In this document: positions 49,944 through 59,071 of the stretch, piece by piece
Position numbering within the stretch: position 1 is the first letter of the stretch
Layout: every line of letters starts with the position of its first letter
Source: Kaistella treverensis
GTDB taxonomy: Bacteria > Bacteroidota > Bacteroidia > Flavobacteriales > Weeksellaceae
Length of the DNA: 64,000 bases
Reading direction: 5' to 3'
Assembly: GCF_900114045.1 (NCBI RefSeq)
Contig: NZ_FORQ01000001.1
Coordinates: forward strand, 372,001 to 436,000
Translations under genes and position numbers: made by a program
Notes under the pieces: generated by a model
Database searches by the model: none
What the model saw: only the letters and a program-made list of their open reading frames with translations
Told to the model about the DNA's origin: nothing

Positions 49944-51590
49944 ATGGCAGAAGTAATTACAATGCCCCGTCTTTCTGATACAATGACCGACGGTAAGGTG
50001 GCGAAATGGCACAAGAAAGTAGGTGATGCAGTCAAAGAAGGAGATATCCTGGCCGAAATTGAAACCGATAAAGCCGTACAGGATTTTGAATCAGAATTTA
50101 ACGGAACGCTGCTTTACGTGGGAACCGAAGAAGGCGGTTCCTCACCTGTAGATTCTGTTTTAGCCATAATTGGTGAGCAGGGCGAAGACATTTCTCAACT
50201 GAAAGGTGGAATGTTAGATGAAGGTGTTTCTGAGAAAAAAGAAGAACAGAAAATAGACGAAGAACATAAAACGGAAAACGAATCCAGCAGCATTGAAGAA
50301 ACAACAGCAGAAATTCCGGCTGGTGTGGAAGTCATTACAATGCCAAGACTTTCTGATACAATGACCGAAGGTAAAGTGGCAAAATGGCACTTTAAAGTAG
50401 GTGATGAAGTAAAAGAAGGTGATGTTCTAGCTGAAATTGAAACCGATAAAGCAGTTCAGGATTTTGAGTCTGAAGTGAAAGGAACTTTGCTTTACGCTAG
50501 CGTTGCTGAAGGTGAAGCAAGTCCGGTAGATACCGTTTTAGCAATTATCGGACCTGCGGGAACCGATGTTTCCGGCCTAACTTTGGGCGGTGCAAAAAAT
50601 TCTGCATCAAAACCTGCAGCAACAGAAACTTCAGCAACAGCTGAAACTTCTCAAGAAAAAACTGAAACACCATCTGCAGAAAATTCTTCCACTGAAAGAC
50701 TTGCGATTTCACCTTTAGCCAAAAAAATGGCGGAAGACAAAGGAATTGATGTGCAGTCTTTAAAAGGTAGCGGTGAAAACGGCAGAATTGTCAAAAAAGA
50801 TATTGAAAATTATCAGCCTGAAACATCGGCAGCTAAATCGGAAAAAAATGCCGTTTCAGCACCGAAAAATTCAGAAGCTGCGGCGCCGGCTCCAATGAAT
50901 TTTGTTCAGGGCGAAGATTCCGAAACACCAAACTCCCAGGTTCGGAATATTATCGCGAAACGACTTGCAGAAAGCAAATTTACAGCGCCACATTATTATC
51001 TGATTGTGGAAATCAATATGGATAAAGCGATTGTTGCACGCAAAGAAATAAATTCTCTGCCAAACACGAAGATTTCATTTAATGATATGATTATTAAAGC
51101 AACAGCGATTGCTTTAAGAAAACATCCGCAGGTAAATTCTACCTGGAGAGACGATAAAATCATCCACCACGGAAACATTAATGTTGGTGTTGCGGTGGCA
51201 ATTCCAGATGGCTTGGTAGTTCCTGTTTTGAAAAACGCGGACCAGATGAACTACAACCAGATTTCTGCGGCGGTGAAAGATATGGCAGGCAGAGCAAAAT
51301 CTAAAGGTTTGAAAGCCAATGAAATGGAAGGTTCTACTTTCTCAATTTCTAATCTTGGAATGTTTGGTATTGAAACGTTCACGTCGATTATCAACCAACC
51401 GAATTCTGCAATTCTTTCTGTAGGTGCAATTGTTGAAAAACCAATAGTAAAATACGGTCAGATCGTGGTCGGAAATGTGATGAAATTATCATTAGCCTGC
51501 GACCACAGAGTAGTAGACGGCGCAACCGGTGCCGAATTCTTACAGACTTTAAGAACTTATCTGGAACAACCGTTAACGTTGTTGCTCTAA
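49944..51590 (+). CDS. pdhC: Pyruvate dehydrogenase E2, dihydrolipoamide acetyltransferase
   Basis: 548 residues. Two lipoyl domains (3-78 and 129-205) carry the lipoylated Lys in ETDKAVQDFE at residues 43 and 169. Acidic and Ala/Thr/Ser-rich linkers separate them from a peripheral-subunit-binding domain (about 253-289, ISPLAKKMAEDKGIDV) and the catalytic domain (about 320-548) with the active-site DHRVVDGATGAEF near the end. It passes the acetyl group to CoA and forms the core of the complex. It follows pdhA. A good terminator lies 20 bp past the stop. Confidence 0.96.
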   Translation: MAEVITMPRLSDTMTDGKVAKWHKKVGDAVKEGDILAEIETDKAVQDFESEFNGTLLYVGTEEGGSSPVDSVLAIIGEQGEDISQLKGGMLDEGVSEKKEEQKIDEEHKTENESSSIEETTAEIPAGVEVITMPRLSDTMTEGKVAKWHFKVGDEVKEGDVLAEIETDKAVQDFESEVKGTLLYASVAEGEASPVDTVLAIIGPAGTDVSGLTLGGAKNSASKPAATETSATAETSQEKTETPSAENSSTERLAISPLAKKMAEDKGIDVQSLKGSGENGRIVKKDIENYQPETSAAKSEKNAVSAPKNSEAAAPAPMNFVQGEDSETPNSQVRNIIAKRLAESKFTAPHYYLIVEINMDKAIVARKEINSLPNTKISFNDMIIKATAIALRKHPQVNSTWRDDKIIHHGNINVGVAVAIPDGLVVPVLKNADQMNYNQISAAVKDMAGRAKSKGLKANEMEGSTFSISNLGMFGIETFTSIINQPNSAILSVGAIVEKPIVKYGQIVVGNVMKLSLACDHRVVDGATGAEFLQTLRTYLEQPLTLLL

Positions 51591-51609
51591 TAATTTTCTA
51601 AAATAAATA

Positions 51610-51640
51610 AAAGTCCTTTCCTTATGGTAAGGACTTTTTT
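51610..51640 (+). terminator. Intrinsic terminator of pdhC
   Basis: AAAGTCCTT pairs with AAGGACTTT around a 10-nt loop; T7 follows. Confidence 0.88.
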
Positions 51641-51700
51641 TATAGCACAACTACATTTTTTACCGGCTATTTTACCTTATTTTTTAGTATTTTTGAAACC

Positions 51701-52375
51701 ATGATTAAAGCGCGTAATATTCATAAATCGTACGGCGATTTGGAAGTTTTGAAAGGGGTAGACCTGCACATTGAAGAAGGTGAAGTTATTTCAATTGTTG
51801 GTGAATCCGGTGCCGGAAAATCTACACTTTTGCAGATTTTAGGAACTTTGGATAAACCGACCACACCAAAAAAATTCGATACACAGATCGATTTGGCGGG
51901 CCAGTCTTTCATCAATATGAACGACCGCCAGCTGTCGAGCTTCCGAAACCAGAACATTGGTTTTGTCTTCCAGTTTCATCAACTTTTACCGGAATTTACA
52001 GCGCTGGAAAACGTACTTTTACCAACCAGAATTGCCGGAAAAAACGAAAAAGAATCGCTGAAAAAAGCCTATTCTTTATTTGAAGATTTAAATATCGCGC
52101 ACCGGATTCACCATAAACCGAACGAAATGTCGGGTGGTGAAGCGCAAAGAACCGCTGTGGCGCGCGCGCTCATCAATTCGCCGAAAATTATTTTTGCGGA
52201 TGAACCGACCGGAAATCTCGACTCCAAAAATGCGGATGATTTGCACCAACTTTTTTTCGATTTGCGCGACAAATATCATCAAACCTTTGTTATCGTAACA
52301 CACAACACACATCTTGCAGATACAACCGACCGAAAACTGGTGATGAAAGACGGCATGATAATTCAGGGTCTTTAA
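51701..52375 (+). CDS. lolD: ABC transporter ATPase of the lipoprotein-release system
   Basis: 224 residues. Walker A GESGAGKS (about 36-43), Q-loop with FQFHQLLPEFTALENV, signature MSGGEAQRTAVARAL, Walker B IIFADEPTGNLD, and the switch His in VIVTHN. FQFHQLLPEFTALENV is the LolD-type sequence, so the protein probably powers transfer of lipoproteins to LolA. The LolC/E partner is not adjacent. A TATTTTTG -7 box (51688-51695) ends 5 bp before the ATG, suggesting a leaderless message. Confidence 0.92.
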   Translation: MIKARNIHKSYGDLEVLKGVDLHIEEGEVISIVGESGAGKSTLLQILGTLDKPTTPKKFDTQIDLAGQSFINMNDRQLSSFRNQNIGFVFQFHQLLPEFTALENVLLPTRIAGKNEKESLKKAYSLFEDLNIAHRIHHKPNEMSGGEAQRTAVARALINSPKIIFADEPTGNLDSKNADDLHQLFFDLRDKYHQTFVIVTHNTHLADTTDRKLVMKDGMIIQGL

Positions 52376-52431
52376 AATTGAATTAAATTTTATTTTCTTA
52401 ATTTTAAATTCAATTTGTAAATGAGCTGTAA

Positions 52432-53109
52432 ATGTCCATTAAATTACTGGCTGAAGACGACCGACCGCGCGAAAAATTTTTGCTGAAAGGTAAAAATTCG
52501 CTTTCTGACGCGGAGTTATTGGCAATCATTATGGGCAGCGGAAACCGCGAAGATTCAGCAGTAGAATTAGCCCGAAAAATACTCAATTCAGTCGGAAATA
52601 ACTGGCATAACTTATCCCTTTTACAGATTTCAGATCTTACCAAATTCAAAGGTGTTGGCGAAGCAAAAGCCATTTCGATTGTAGCCGCGCTGGAAATCGG
52701 ACGACGCCGCGCCGCGCAGGAAGTTCCGGAAAAAATCCAGATTACAAACAGCCAGGAAACTTACAAAATTTTAGCGCCTTTTTTGTCAGATTTACAGACT
52801 GAAGAATTCTGGGCAGTTTTCCTTAATCAAAATAACAGAATTATCACAAAAAGCAGGTTGTCGTCAGGAGGAATTAACCAATCTGTGGTTGATATTCGGA
52901 TACTTTTTAAAACTGCTTTGGAGCATTTTGCTACCGGTTTAGTTGTTGCACACAATCATCCGTCCGGAAATCTGAAGCCGAGTCAGGAAGATTTAAAAAT
53001 TACAAAACAGATCGCTGAAGCCGGTAAAATTCTCAATATCCAGCTGCTGGATCACCTGATTCTTGCGCAGAATTCCTACCTCAGTTTTGCTGATGAAAAT
53101 TTATTATGA
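52432..53109 (+). CDS. radC: RadC/JAB-domain protein
   Basis: 225 residues. The N-terminal helix-hairpin-helix part (LSDAELLAIIMGSGNREDSAVELA, LTKFKGVGEAKAISIVAALEIGRR) is followed by a JAB1/MPN-type metallo domain: the His pair and Ser/Asp of HNHPSGNLKPSQED plus an upstream Glu in TEEFWAVFLNQ. Originally described as a DNA repair protein; the biochemical role is still uncertain. Its last codons overlap the next gene by 4 bp, so the two are translationally coupled. Confidence 0.94.
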   Translation: MSIKLLAEDDRPREKFLLKGKNSLSDAELLAIIMGSGNREDSAVELARKILNSVGNNWHNLSLLQISDLTKFKGVGEAKAISIVAALEIGRRRAAQEVPEKIQITNSQETYKILAPFLSDLQTEEFWAVFLNQNNRIITKSRLSSGGINQSVVDIRILFKTALEHFATGLVVAHNHPSGNLKPSQEDLKITKQIAEAGKILNIQLLDHLILAQNSYLSFADENLL

Positions 53110-53984
53110 TTAAAAAGCTTCAGCATTCGGAAATTGATTTTGAGAAATATCAAAATACTTTACAAAATTCCGTTCAGCAAAATTTTTACGCAGAATCTTC
53201 TGTTCTAAACCAGCTTTGCGAAAGTTGGGATCTTTTGGTTTTTGGTGATTACGACTTTGTGATGCCCGTTCCGGTGAAGAAAAAATACAGTTTTAAATTT
53301 GTCATCATTCCGCTTTTCTGCCAGCAACTTGGGATTTCGGGGCCGCGTTTTGACGCGGATATTGAAGAAAAATTCCGCCTTTATTTGACCAAAAATTACA
53401 AAATTATTTATTACGCTTTTCATCATTCAAATGAATTTAATTCAGATTTAGCGCAAAAGAAAAATTATTTTATTCCAAAATCCGATTATCAAAAGCTTCG
53501 AAAAAAATATTTCAAAGGCAGAAAATCGGCGGTTAAAATGGCAAAAAATCTGGTTTTAAAAGAAATTCCATTTGAGGAAAATTTGCCATTTGTACAGCAT
53601 AATTTTAAAGGTTTACCCAAGAAAAGGGATTTAAGGAAATTCATTAATTATCTGAAATTTTTGGAAAAATCTAATTTGCTTAAAATTGTCGGAGCCTTCA
53701 AAGAAAATCAAATTATAAGTCTCGCAATCCTAATTTCTACAGGAGAAAAACTTTCGCTTTTAGGTTTGGTGAATGACGAAAATTTGAAAGCGGAAAACGG
53801 CGCTTCGTTTTTGGTTGATTCACTTTTGCAGGAAAATATCGCAAAACAATCCTTTGATTTTATGGGTGGCAATATCCGTGGTTTGGAAGTGTTTTTTAAA
53901 AGTTTCGGCGCCGAACTTCAGCAGTACGCAATGATCGAAAATTCTCCTAAAGATTTACTTAAAAAACTGCTAAAAAAGGGCTAA
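53106..53984 (+). CDS. FemAB/GNAT-like acyltransferase fold protein
   Basis: 292 residues. The layout resembles proteins of the FemAB/acetyltransferase type: an N-terminal half with WDLLVFGDYDFVMPVPVKKKY and a C-terminal half with GAFKENQIISLAILISTGEKLSLLGLVNDENLKAENGASFLVDSLLQENIAKQSFDFMGGNIRGLEVFFKSFGA. No catalytic residue can be named with confidence. No signal peptide. It overlaps radC by 4 bp (ATGA). Substrate unknown. Confidence 0.75.
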   Translation: MIKKLQHSEIDFEKYQNTLQNSVQQNFYAESSVLNQLCESWDLLVFGDYDFVMPVPVKKKYSFKFVIIPLFCQQLGISGPRFDADIEEKFRLYLTKNYKIIYYAFHHSNEFNSDLAQKKNYFIPKSDYQKLRKKYFKGRKSAVKMAKNLVLKEIPFEENLPFVQHNFKGLPKKRDLRKFINYLKFLEKSNLLKIVGAFKENQIISLAILISTGEKLSLLGLVNDENLKAENGASFLVDSLLQENIAKQSFDFMGGNIRGLEVFFKSFGAELQQYAMIENSPKDLLKKLLKKG

Positions 53985-54014
53985 AATTCGTAATTTTGTG
54001 CTTTCGCAAAAAAC

Positions 54015-54524
54015 ATGATAGATTCGCCTTATTTTCCGTACGCTTTTGCCTTGCTTTTGGCGCTGCCTTTTTTAATTTATATGCGGCAGTTTGTGTACAC
54101 TTCCATCAAATTAAAAAAACAGCAGATCAATCTAATGACCGTTAAAGGACAGTCGGAACAGCGCATCCACGCCTATGAACGCATTACACTTTTTCTGGAA
54201 CGACTGAAACCTGCGAACCTGGTTTCGAAGTTTGATGAATCTCTGGCGACGCACGAATATCTTTTTTTGCTTGAAAAAACCATTAATGAAGAATTTGATT
54301 ATAATGCTTCTCAGCAGCTTTATTTAACAAAAAATTCCTGGAATAAAGTCGTAAACTGTAAAAATAATATTCTGCATTTGCTTCACAAAACTTATGAAAA
54401 CCTCAGCAATGAAAGTACGCTGCAGGATTTTAAAACGGTCTTTCTCATGAATTATATGAATGAGCAGGATTATATTTCGGCCTCAATTGAAGACTTACGA
54501 AAAGAAAACTTAATTGTAAATTAA
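54015..54524 (+). CDS. Membrane-anchored hypothetical protein, 169 aa
   Basis: One N-terminal membrane segment (residues 6-24, PYFPYAFALLLALPFLIYM) followed by a helical cytoplasmic domain rich in Leu, Asn and Lys (HAYERITLFLERLKP, YLFLLEKTINEEFDY). I recognise it only as a type often seen in Bacteroidota next to metabolic genes. A TAATTTTG box (about 53991-53998) precedes the ATG by 16 bp. It lies 9 bp before ppa, so the two are probably co-transcribed. Function unknown. Confidence 0.72.
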   Translation: MIDSPYFPYAFALLLALPFLIYMRQFVYTSIKLKKQQINLMTVKGQSEQRIHAYERITLFLERLKPANLVSKFDESLATHEYLFLLEKTINEEFDYNASQQLYLTKNSWNKVVNCKNNILHLLHKTYENLSNESTLQDFKTVFLMNYMNEQDYISASIEDLRKENLIVN

Positions 54525-54533
54525 AATAAATAA

Positions 54534-55145
54534 ATGATACCTAATTTTAAAGCACATCCGTGGCACGGGATTCCGGTCGGCGAGGAGGCTCCAAATGTTG
54601 TAAATGTATTCGTGGAAATTGTTCCGAGCGACACGATAAAATATGAAGTTGATAAACAGAGTGGTTATCTGAAAGTTGACCGGCCACAGCAGTTTTCGAA
54701 TATTATTCCGGCTTTGTACGGTTTTGTTCCAAGAACGTACTGCCATGACGAAGTTTTGAAATTAGCAATCGAAAGCGGCGCTACAGATGTTGATTCCGGA
54801 GATTTGGATCCGCTGGATATCTGCGTTTTAAGCTCGCATAACATTCACGCGGGCGGTTTGTTGATGGAAGCTATTCCAATCGGAGGTTTTAAGATGATCG
54901 ACAAAGGTGAAGCTGATGATAAAATTGTAGCGGTGATGAAAGGCGATCACGCATTCGGTCATTTCCGTGATATTACAGAATTGCCGCAGGCCGAAGTAAA
55001 AAGACTGATGCATTATTTCCTGACTTACAAAAATTTGCCAGATGAGCCGGCAAAATGTAGAATCCAAGAAGTTTATGGTGCTGAACACGCTAAAAAAGTG
55101 ATTGCCGCTTCGCAGAAAGATTACGCTGATAAATTCGGCGGATAA
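54534..55145 (+). CDS. ppa: Soluble inorganic pyrophosphatase, family I
   Basis: 203 residues. Metal- and PPi-binding motifs are present: DSGDLDPLDICVLSS (the family DGDPLD-type motif), YEVDKQSGYLKVDRP, and GDHAFGHFRDITELP. Slightly longer than the E. coli enzyme and of the type found in Bacteroidota. Cytoplasmic hydrolysis of pyrophosphate to phosphate. It precedes a membrane pyrophosphatase gene by 142 bp, with a strong terminator between, so PPi-handling enzymes are grouped but separately expressed. Confidence 0.96.
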   Translation: MIPNFKAHPWHGIPVGEEAPNVVNVFVEIVPSDTIKYEVDKQSGYLKVDRPQQFSNIIPALYGFVPRTYCHDEVLKLAIESGATDVDSGDLDPLDICVLSSHNIHAGGLLMEAIPIGGFKMIDKGEADDKIVAVMKGDHAFGHFRDITELPQAEVKRLMHYFLTYKNLPDEPAKCRIQEVYGAEHAKKVIAASQKDYADKFGG

Positions 55146-55171
55146 ATTTTTACGAAAATCGAATATTTAAG

Positions 55172-55198
55172 AGACAAATGCTTGCATTTGTCTTTTTT
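55172..55198 (+). terminator. Intrinsic terminator of ppa
   Basis: Perfect 10-bp stem AGACAAATGC / GCATTTGTCT with loop TT, then T6. Confidence 0.93.
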
Positions 55199-55287
55199 AA
55201 TTTACCAATCGCCACGGATTGTACAAAAAAATGTGTATTTTCGGGTTATATTTAATTTAACAAATAATTAACATTAAACATTAAAAT

Positions 55288-58020
55288 ATGGATTTATTTA
55301 TTTTGGTACCAATCTTTGGTATTCTCGCCTTAATTTACACTTTCGTCCAGAGTGCCTGGGTGCAAAAGCAAAATGCCGGAAACGACCGTATGAAGGAAAT
55401 CAGCGGTCACATTGCCGATGGTGCGATGGCATTTTTGAAAGCCGAATACAAAATCATGCTTTATTTCGTGGTTATTGTGGCGGTTTTACTTGCATTAATG
55501 GGAGCTTCCAATGAAAATTCGCACTGGACAATTGGTGTCTCATTTATTTTAGGGGCCATTCTTTCCGCTTTAGCAGGTTTTATCGGAATGCGTATCGCGA
55601 CTAAAGCAAATGTTAGAACTGCAGAAGCTGCAAAGACTTCCCTTTCAAAAGCGCTGAAAGTTTCTTTCACCGGCGGTTCTGTAATGGGAATGGGTGTTGC
55701 TGGTTTAGCGGTTTTAGGTTTAGGCGGATTATATTTAATCCTGAAACAAATTTTTGCACCTGGTGCCGGCGTGGATTCTGTAGAGATGGAAAGAACCATC
55801 GAAATCTTAACAGGCTTTTCTTTAGGTGCTGAATCAATAGCACTTTTTGCCCGTGTTGGTGGTGGTATTTATACAAAAGCTGCCGACGTTGGTGCCGACT
55901 TGGTAGGAAAAGTTGAAGCGGGTATTCCGGAAGATGATCCGCGAAACCCTGCAACTATTGCAGACAATGTTGGTGATAACGTAGGTGATGTTGCCGGTAT
56001 GGGCGCCGACTTGTTCGGTTCCTACGTGGCGACGGTTTTAGCAACCATGGTCTTAGGCCGTGAAACTTTCTCCGATGATGCATTTGGTGGTTTTGCGCCG
56101 ATTCTTTTACCAATGTTAATCGCTGGAACCGGAATTATTTATTCAATGATCGGTACTTTATTCGTGAAAATCAGCGAAAATACCGAATTGGATACTGCGC
56201 CGGTGCAGAATGCTTTAAACCTCGGAAATTGGGGAAGTATTGTGCTTACAGCAATTTCATCTTACTTCTTGGTTAATTATTTAATGCCGGACACGATGTC
56301 ACTTCGTGGTCATGAATTCACCAAAATGGGTGTTTTTGGTGCAATCATGGTTGGTTTGCTTGTAGGTACGCTGATGAGTATCATTACCGAATATTATACA
56401 GCAATGGGTAAACGTCCTGTAAAAAGCATTATCAAACAGTCCTCAACCGGTCACGCAACAAATATCATCGGCGGACTTTCTGTCGGTATGGAATCTACTT
56501 TTCTTCCGATTTTAGTTCTTGCCGGTGGTATTTACGGATCTTATTTATGTGCCGGGTTATACGGAGTTGCGATTGCTGCTGCCGGAATGATGGCAACTAC
56601 CGCGATGCAACTTGCAATTGATGCTTTCGGACCGATTGCTGATAATGCTGGGGGAATTGCCGAAATGAGTGAATTACCTAAAGAAGTTCGTGAAAAAACG
56701 GATATTTTAGATGCTGTAGGAAATACAACTGCTGCAACCGGAAAAGGTTTTGCAATCGCTTCTGCAGCATTAACAGCACTTGCGTTATTTGCAGCATTCG
56801 TAGGTATTGCCGGTATTGATGGTATTGATATTTACCGTGCCGATGTTTTAGCCGGATTGTTTGTAGGTGCTATGATTCCATTCATTTTCTCTTCTTTGGC
56901 GATAAAGGCTGTAGGAGAGGCTGCAATGGCGATGGTAGAGGAGGTTCGCCGCCAGTTCCGTGAAATTCCGGGAATTTTGGAAGGGAAAGCCGTTCCGGAA
57001 TATGAAAAATGTGTCGCTATTTCTACTGATGCTTCAATCAGAAAAATGTTGCTGCCAGGCGCAATTGCTTTGGTCTCTCCATTATTGATGGGCTTTATTT
57101 TCGGTCCTGAAGTTTTAGGTGGATTTTTAGCAGGAGCAACCGTTTCCGGAGTGTTGATGGGTATGTTCCAAAATAACGCCGGTGGCGCTTGGGACAATGC
57201 TAAAAAATCTTTCGAAAAAGGCGTAGATATCAACGGACAAATGTATTACAAAGGTTCCGATCCGCACAAAGCGTCTGTAACAGGTGATACTGTTGGTGAT
57301 CCCTTTAAAGATACTTCTGGTCCATCCATGAATATTTTAATTAAATTAATGTCAATCGTTTCTTTGGTAATCGCACCTACACTTGCAGTTTTACATAAAG
57401 ACACCATCGATAATAACAGAGCTGAAAAATTAGAATCACTTCAAAAAATGTCCGGCGCTGCCGTTCAGCCTGTCGCGGCTGAAGGTATGGATGCAGGCGT
57501 TCCTGCGGCTGTTGCGGTTGGAACTTTAAATGAAGACGGCGATTATGTTTACGACACCGGAAATGTGCAGGAAGTAAAACTTGGTGATAAATCCATCGCG
57601 CTTGGTGAAAATAGCCAGCTGTATGCACTCAATAGCGGATTGAAATTACAGGATAAAGCCCTATTGGTGCCGGAGCGTTGGTACACGATTGAAAATTTAT
57701 TTTTCGAAAGTGGCAGCAGTAATTTAAAGCCAGGTGCAGAGCAGCAGCTACAAAATTTAGCTGAAATTTTAAACGCTTATCCAAATGCAAAAATTAAATT
57801 AGGCGGTTACACCGATAATAGTGGAAATGAAGATACCAACATGAAACTGTCTAATCTTCGTGCCCAGTCTGCGAAACTGAAATTGCTGGAATTAGGCATC
57901 GCTTCAGACCGAATCGAAGCGGAAGGGTACGGCTCTCAATTCCCGGTTTGTCCTGCGAACGACACCGATGAATGCAAAGCACAAAACCGCAGAATTGCAG
58001 TTCGTGTTTTAAACTTCTAA
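55288..58020 (+). CDS. hppA: Ion-pumping membrane pyrophosphatase fused to an OmpA-like domain
   Basis: 910 residues; the usual bacterial enzyme is about 650-750. Residues 1-715 are a complete membrane pyrophosphatase: [50 protein letters not shown] and [15 protein letters not shown]. Ala in [10 protein letters not shown] is the mark of the potassium-dependent class, most members of which pump sodium. From about 780 an OmpA C-terminal-like domain follows ([66 protein letters not shown]). The last pump helix ends near 720; the linker is Ala-rich. Both ends of these pumps face outside, so the added domain would reach the periplasm and could bind peptidoglycan. One frame, no break. Confidence 0.95.
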   Translation: MDLFILVPIFGILALIYTFVQSAWVQKQNAGNDRMKEISGHIADGAMAFLKAEYKIMLYFVVIVAVLLALMGASNENSHWTIGVSFILGAILSALAGFIGMRIATKANVRTAEAAKTSLSKALKVSFTGGSVMGMGVAGLAVLGLGGLYLILKQIFAPGAGVDSVEMERTIEILTGFSLGAESIALFARVGGGIYTKAADVGADLVGKVEAGIPEDDPRNPATIADNVGDNVGDVAGMGADLFGSYVATVLATMVLGRETFSDDAFGGFAPILLPMLIAGTGIIYSMIGTLFVKISENTELDTAPVQNALNLGNWGSIVLTAISSYFLVNYLMPDTMSLRGHEFTKMGVFGAIMVGLLVGTLMSIITEYYTAMGKRPVKSIIKQSSTGHATNIIGGLSVGMESTFLPILVLAGGIYGSYLCAGLYGVAIAAAGMMATTAMQLAIDAFGPIADNAGGIAEMSELPKEVREKTDILDAVGNTTAATGKGFAIASAALTALALFAAFVGIAGIDGIDIYRADVLAGLFVGAMIPFIFSSLAIKAVGEAAMAMVEEVRRQFREIPGILEGKAVPEYEKCVAISTDASIRKMLLPGAIALVSPLLMGFIFGPEVLGGFLAGATVSGVLMGMFQNNAGGAWDNAKKSFEKGVDINGQMYYKGSDPHKASVTGDTVGDPFKDTSGPSMNILIKLMSIVSLVIAPTLAVLHKDTIDNNRAEKLESLQKMSGAAVQPVAAEGMDAGVPAAVAVGTLNEDGDYVYDTGNVQEVKLGDKSIALGENSQLYALNSGLKLQDKALLVPERWYTIENLFFESGSSNLKPGAEQQLQNLAEILNAYPNAKIKLGGYTDNSGNEDTNMKLSNLRAQSAKLKLLELGIASDRIEAEGYGSQFPVCPANDTDECKAQNRRIAVRVLNF

Positions 58021-58034
58021 AAACTCAAATCAAA

Positions 58035-58063
58035 AAAAATCCCTGCTAAAAGCGGGGATTTTT
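58035..58063. terminator. Bidirectional terminator between hppA and corA
   Basis: AAAAATCCCTGC pairs with GCGGGGATTTTT (one G-T pair); A and T runs on both sides serve both converging genes. Confidence 0.87.
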
Positions 58064-58082
58064 CCGTTATATAAAGTGGCAT

Positions 58083-58985
58083 TTACCAGCCTTTTTTGCG
58101 AACATAAACGAAAGTTATAAGCGCGATTACACCCATCACGCCGAGCGTAATAAAATAACCGTTTTTCGCTTCAAGTTCCGGCATCACATCGAAATTCATT
58201 CCGTAAATTCCGGCGATAAAAGTAATCGGGAAAAAGTACATGGAATAGATCGCAAGCACTTTCATCACCTGGTTTGCTTTCTGGTCGCTCATCGCCAGAA
58301 ACATCGAAATTAAGTTCGTCACCTGCGCATTCAAATGATCAAAATCTCCGACGACATCTTTATATTTATCTTTGAGGTCCGTAACTGAAGCATCTTTCAA
58401 ATCCAGCATTTTAAATTTTTCCACCCAAACAGATGAAATATTTAAAATTCTCGCGTTCAGTCCCGATTTTCTTTTCAAACGGTACAAACGACGAATGTGT
58501 GTGGAATGATTCGTGTTCTTTAAAAATATCTCGTTTTCAAGCTGGTCCATAATTTCCATCAAATTATTCGACTCGTCATCATAGGATTTCATCACCTTTA
58601 AAGCGAGATTCAAGGCAATCGTGTCGCGCGAAATATCTTTATTTTCCGGCAGCAGAACTTCTTTTTTAAATTCGTAAATGCTTCGGTTGTTCATGCGGTG
58701 AATTGTGATAATCACTTTATCAAGCAGAAAAACACCGAGCTTTGTTGATACATCGCTGATGGTATTTAAATTCGAGCGTTCCGACTGCGTATTTTCGCGC
58801 ATCAGAAAAAATTCAACATTTCCGTCCTGCTCGAACTTAGGCAGATGATTCACGTCAACCGTATCTTCCAAAAGCAGGCTGTTGATCTGATATCTTTGCT
58901 GCAGATAAGCGAAATCTTCGTCGGTCGGGTGCTCAACATCAACCCATTCGCATTTCGAATTTTTAAAAAGTATTTCTATCGCCAT
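58083..58985 (-). CDS. corA: CorA-family magnesium/cobalt transporter
   Basis: 300 residues. A large cytoplasmic N-terminal domain is followed by two membrane segments at the C-terminus (about 240-262 and 272-295). The selectivity motif YGMNF lies at the end of the first. Pentameric channel for magnesium in the inner membrane. A TACATTTG -7 box (58990-58997 on the minus strand) ends 4 bp before the ATG, suggesting a leaderless message. The gene is convergent with hppA and divergent from fabH. Confidence 0.95.
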   Translation of the reverse strand: MAIEILFKNSKCEWVDVEHPTDEDFAYLQQRYQINSLLLEDTVDVNHLPKFEQDGNVEFFLMRENTQSERSNLNTISDVSTKLGVFLLDKVIITIHRMNNRSIYEFKKEVLLPENKDISRDTIALNLALKVMKSYDDESNNLMEIMDQLENEIFLKNTNHSTHIRRLYRLKRKSGLNARILNISSVWVEKFKMLDLKDASVTDLKDKYKDVVGDFDHLNAQVTNLISMFLAMSDQKANQVMKVLAIYSMYFFPITFIAGIYGMNFDVMPELEAKNGYFITLGVMGVIALITFVYVRKKGW

Positions 58986-59047
58986 TACACAAATGTAGGA
59001 TAAAATTAGATTTTATTGGAAAAAACCGGCAATCCTGCAAAATATTT

Positions 59048-59055
59048 TATCTTTG
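59048..59055 (+). promoter_or_regulatory. -7 box of fabH
   Basis: TATCTTTG lies 16 bp before the fabH ATG. No well-placed TTG is seen upstream. Confidence 0.4.
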
Positions 59056-59071
59056 CTAAAACCTAAAGTTT

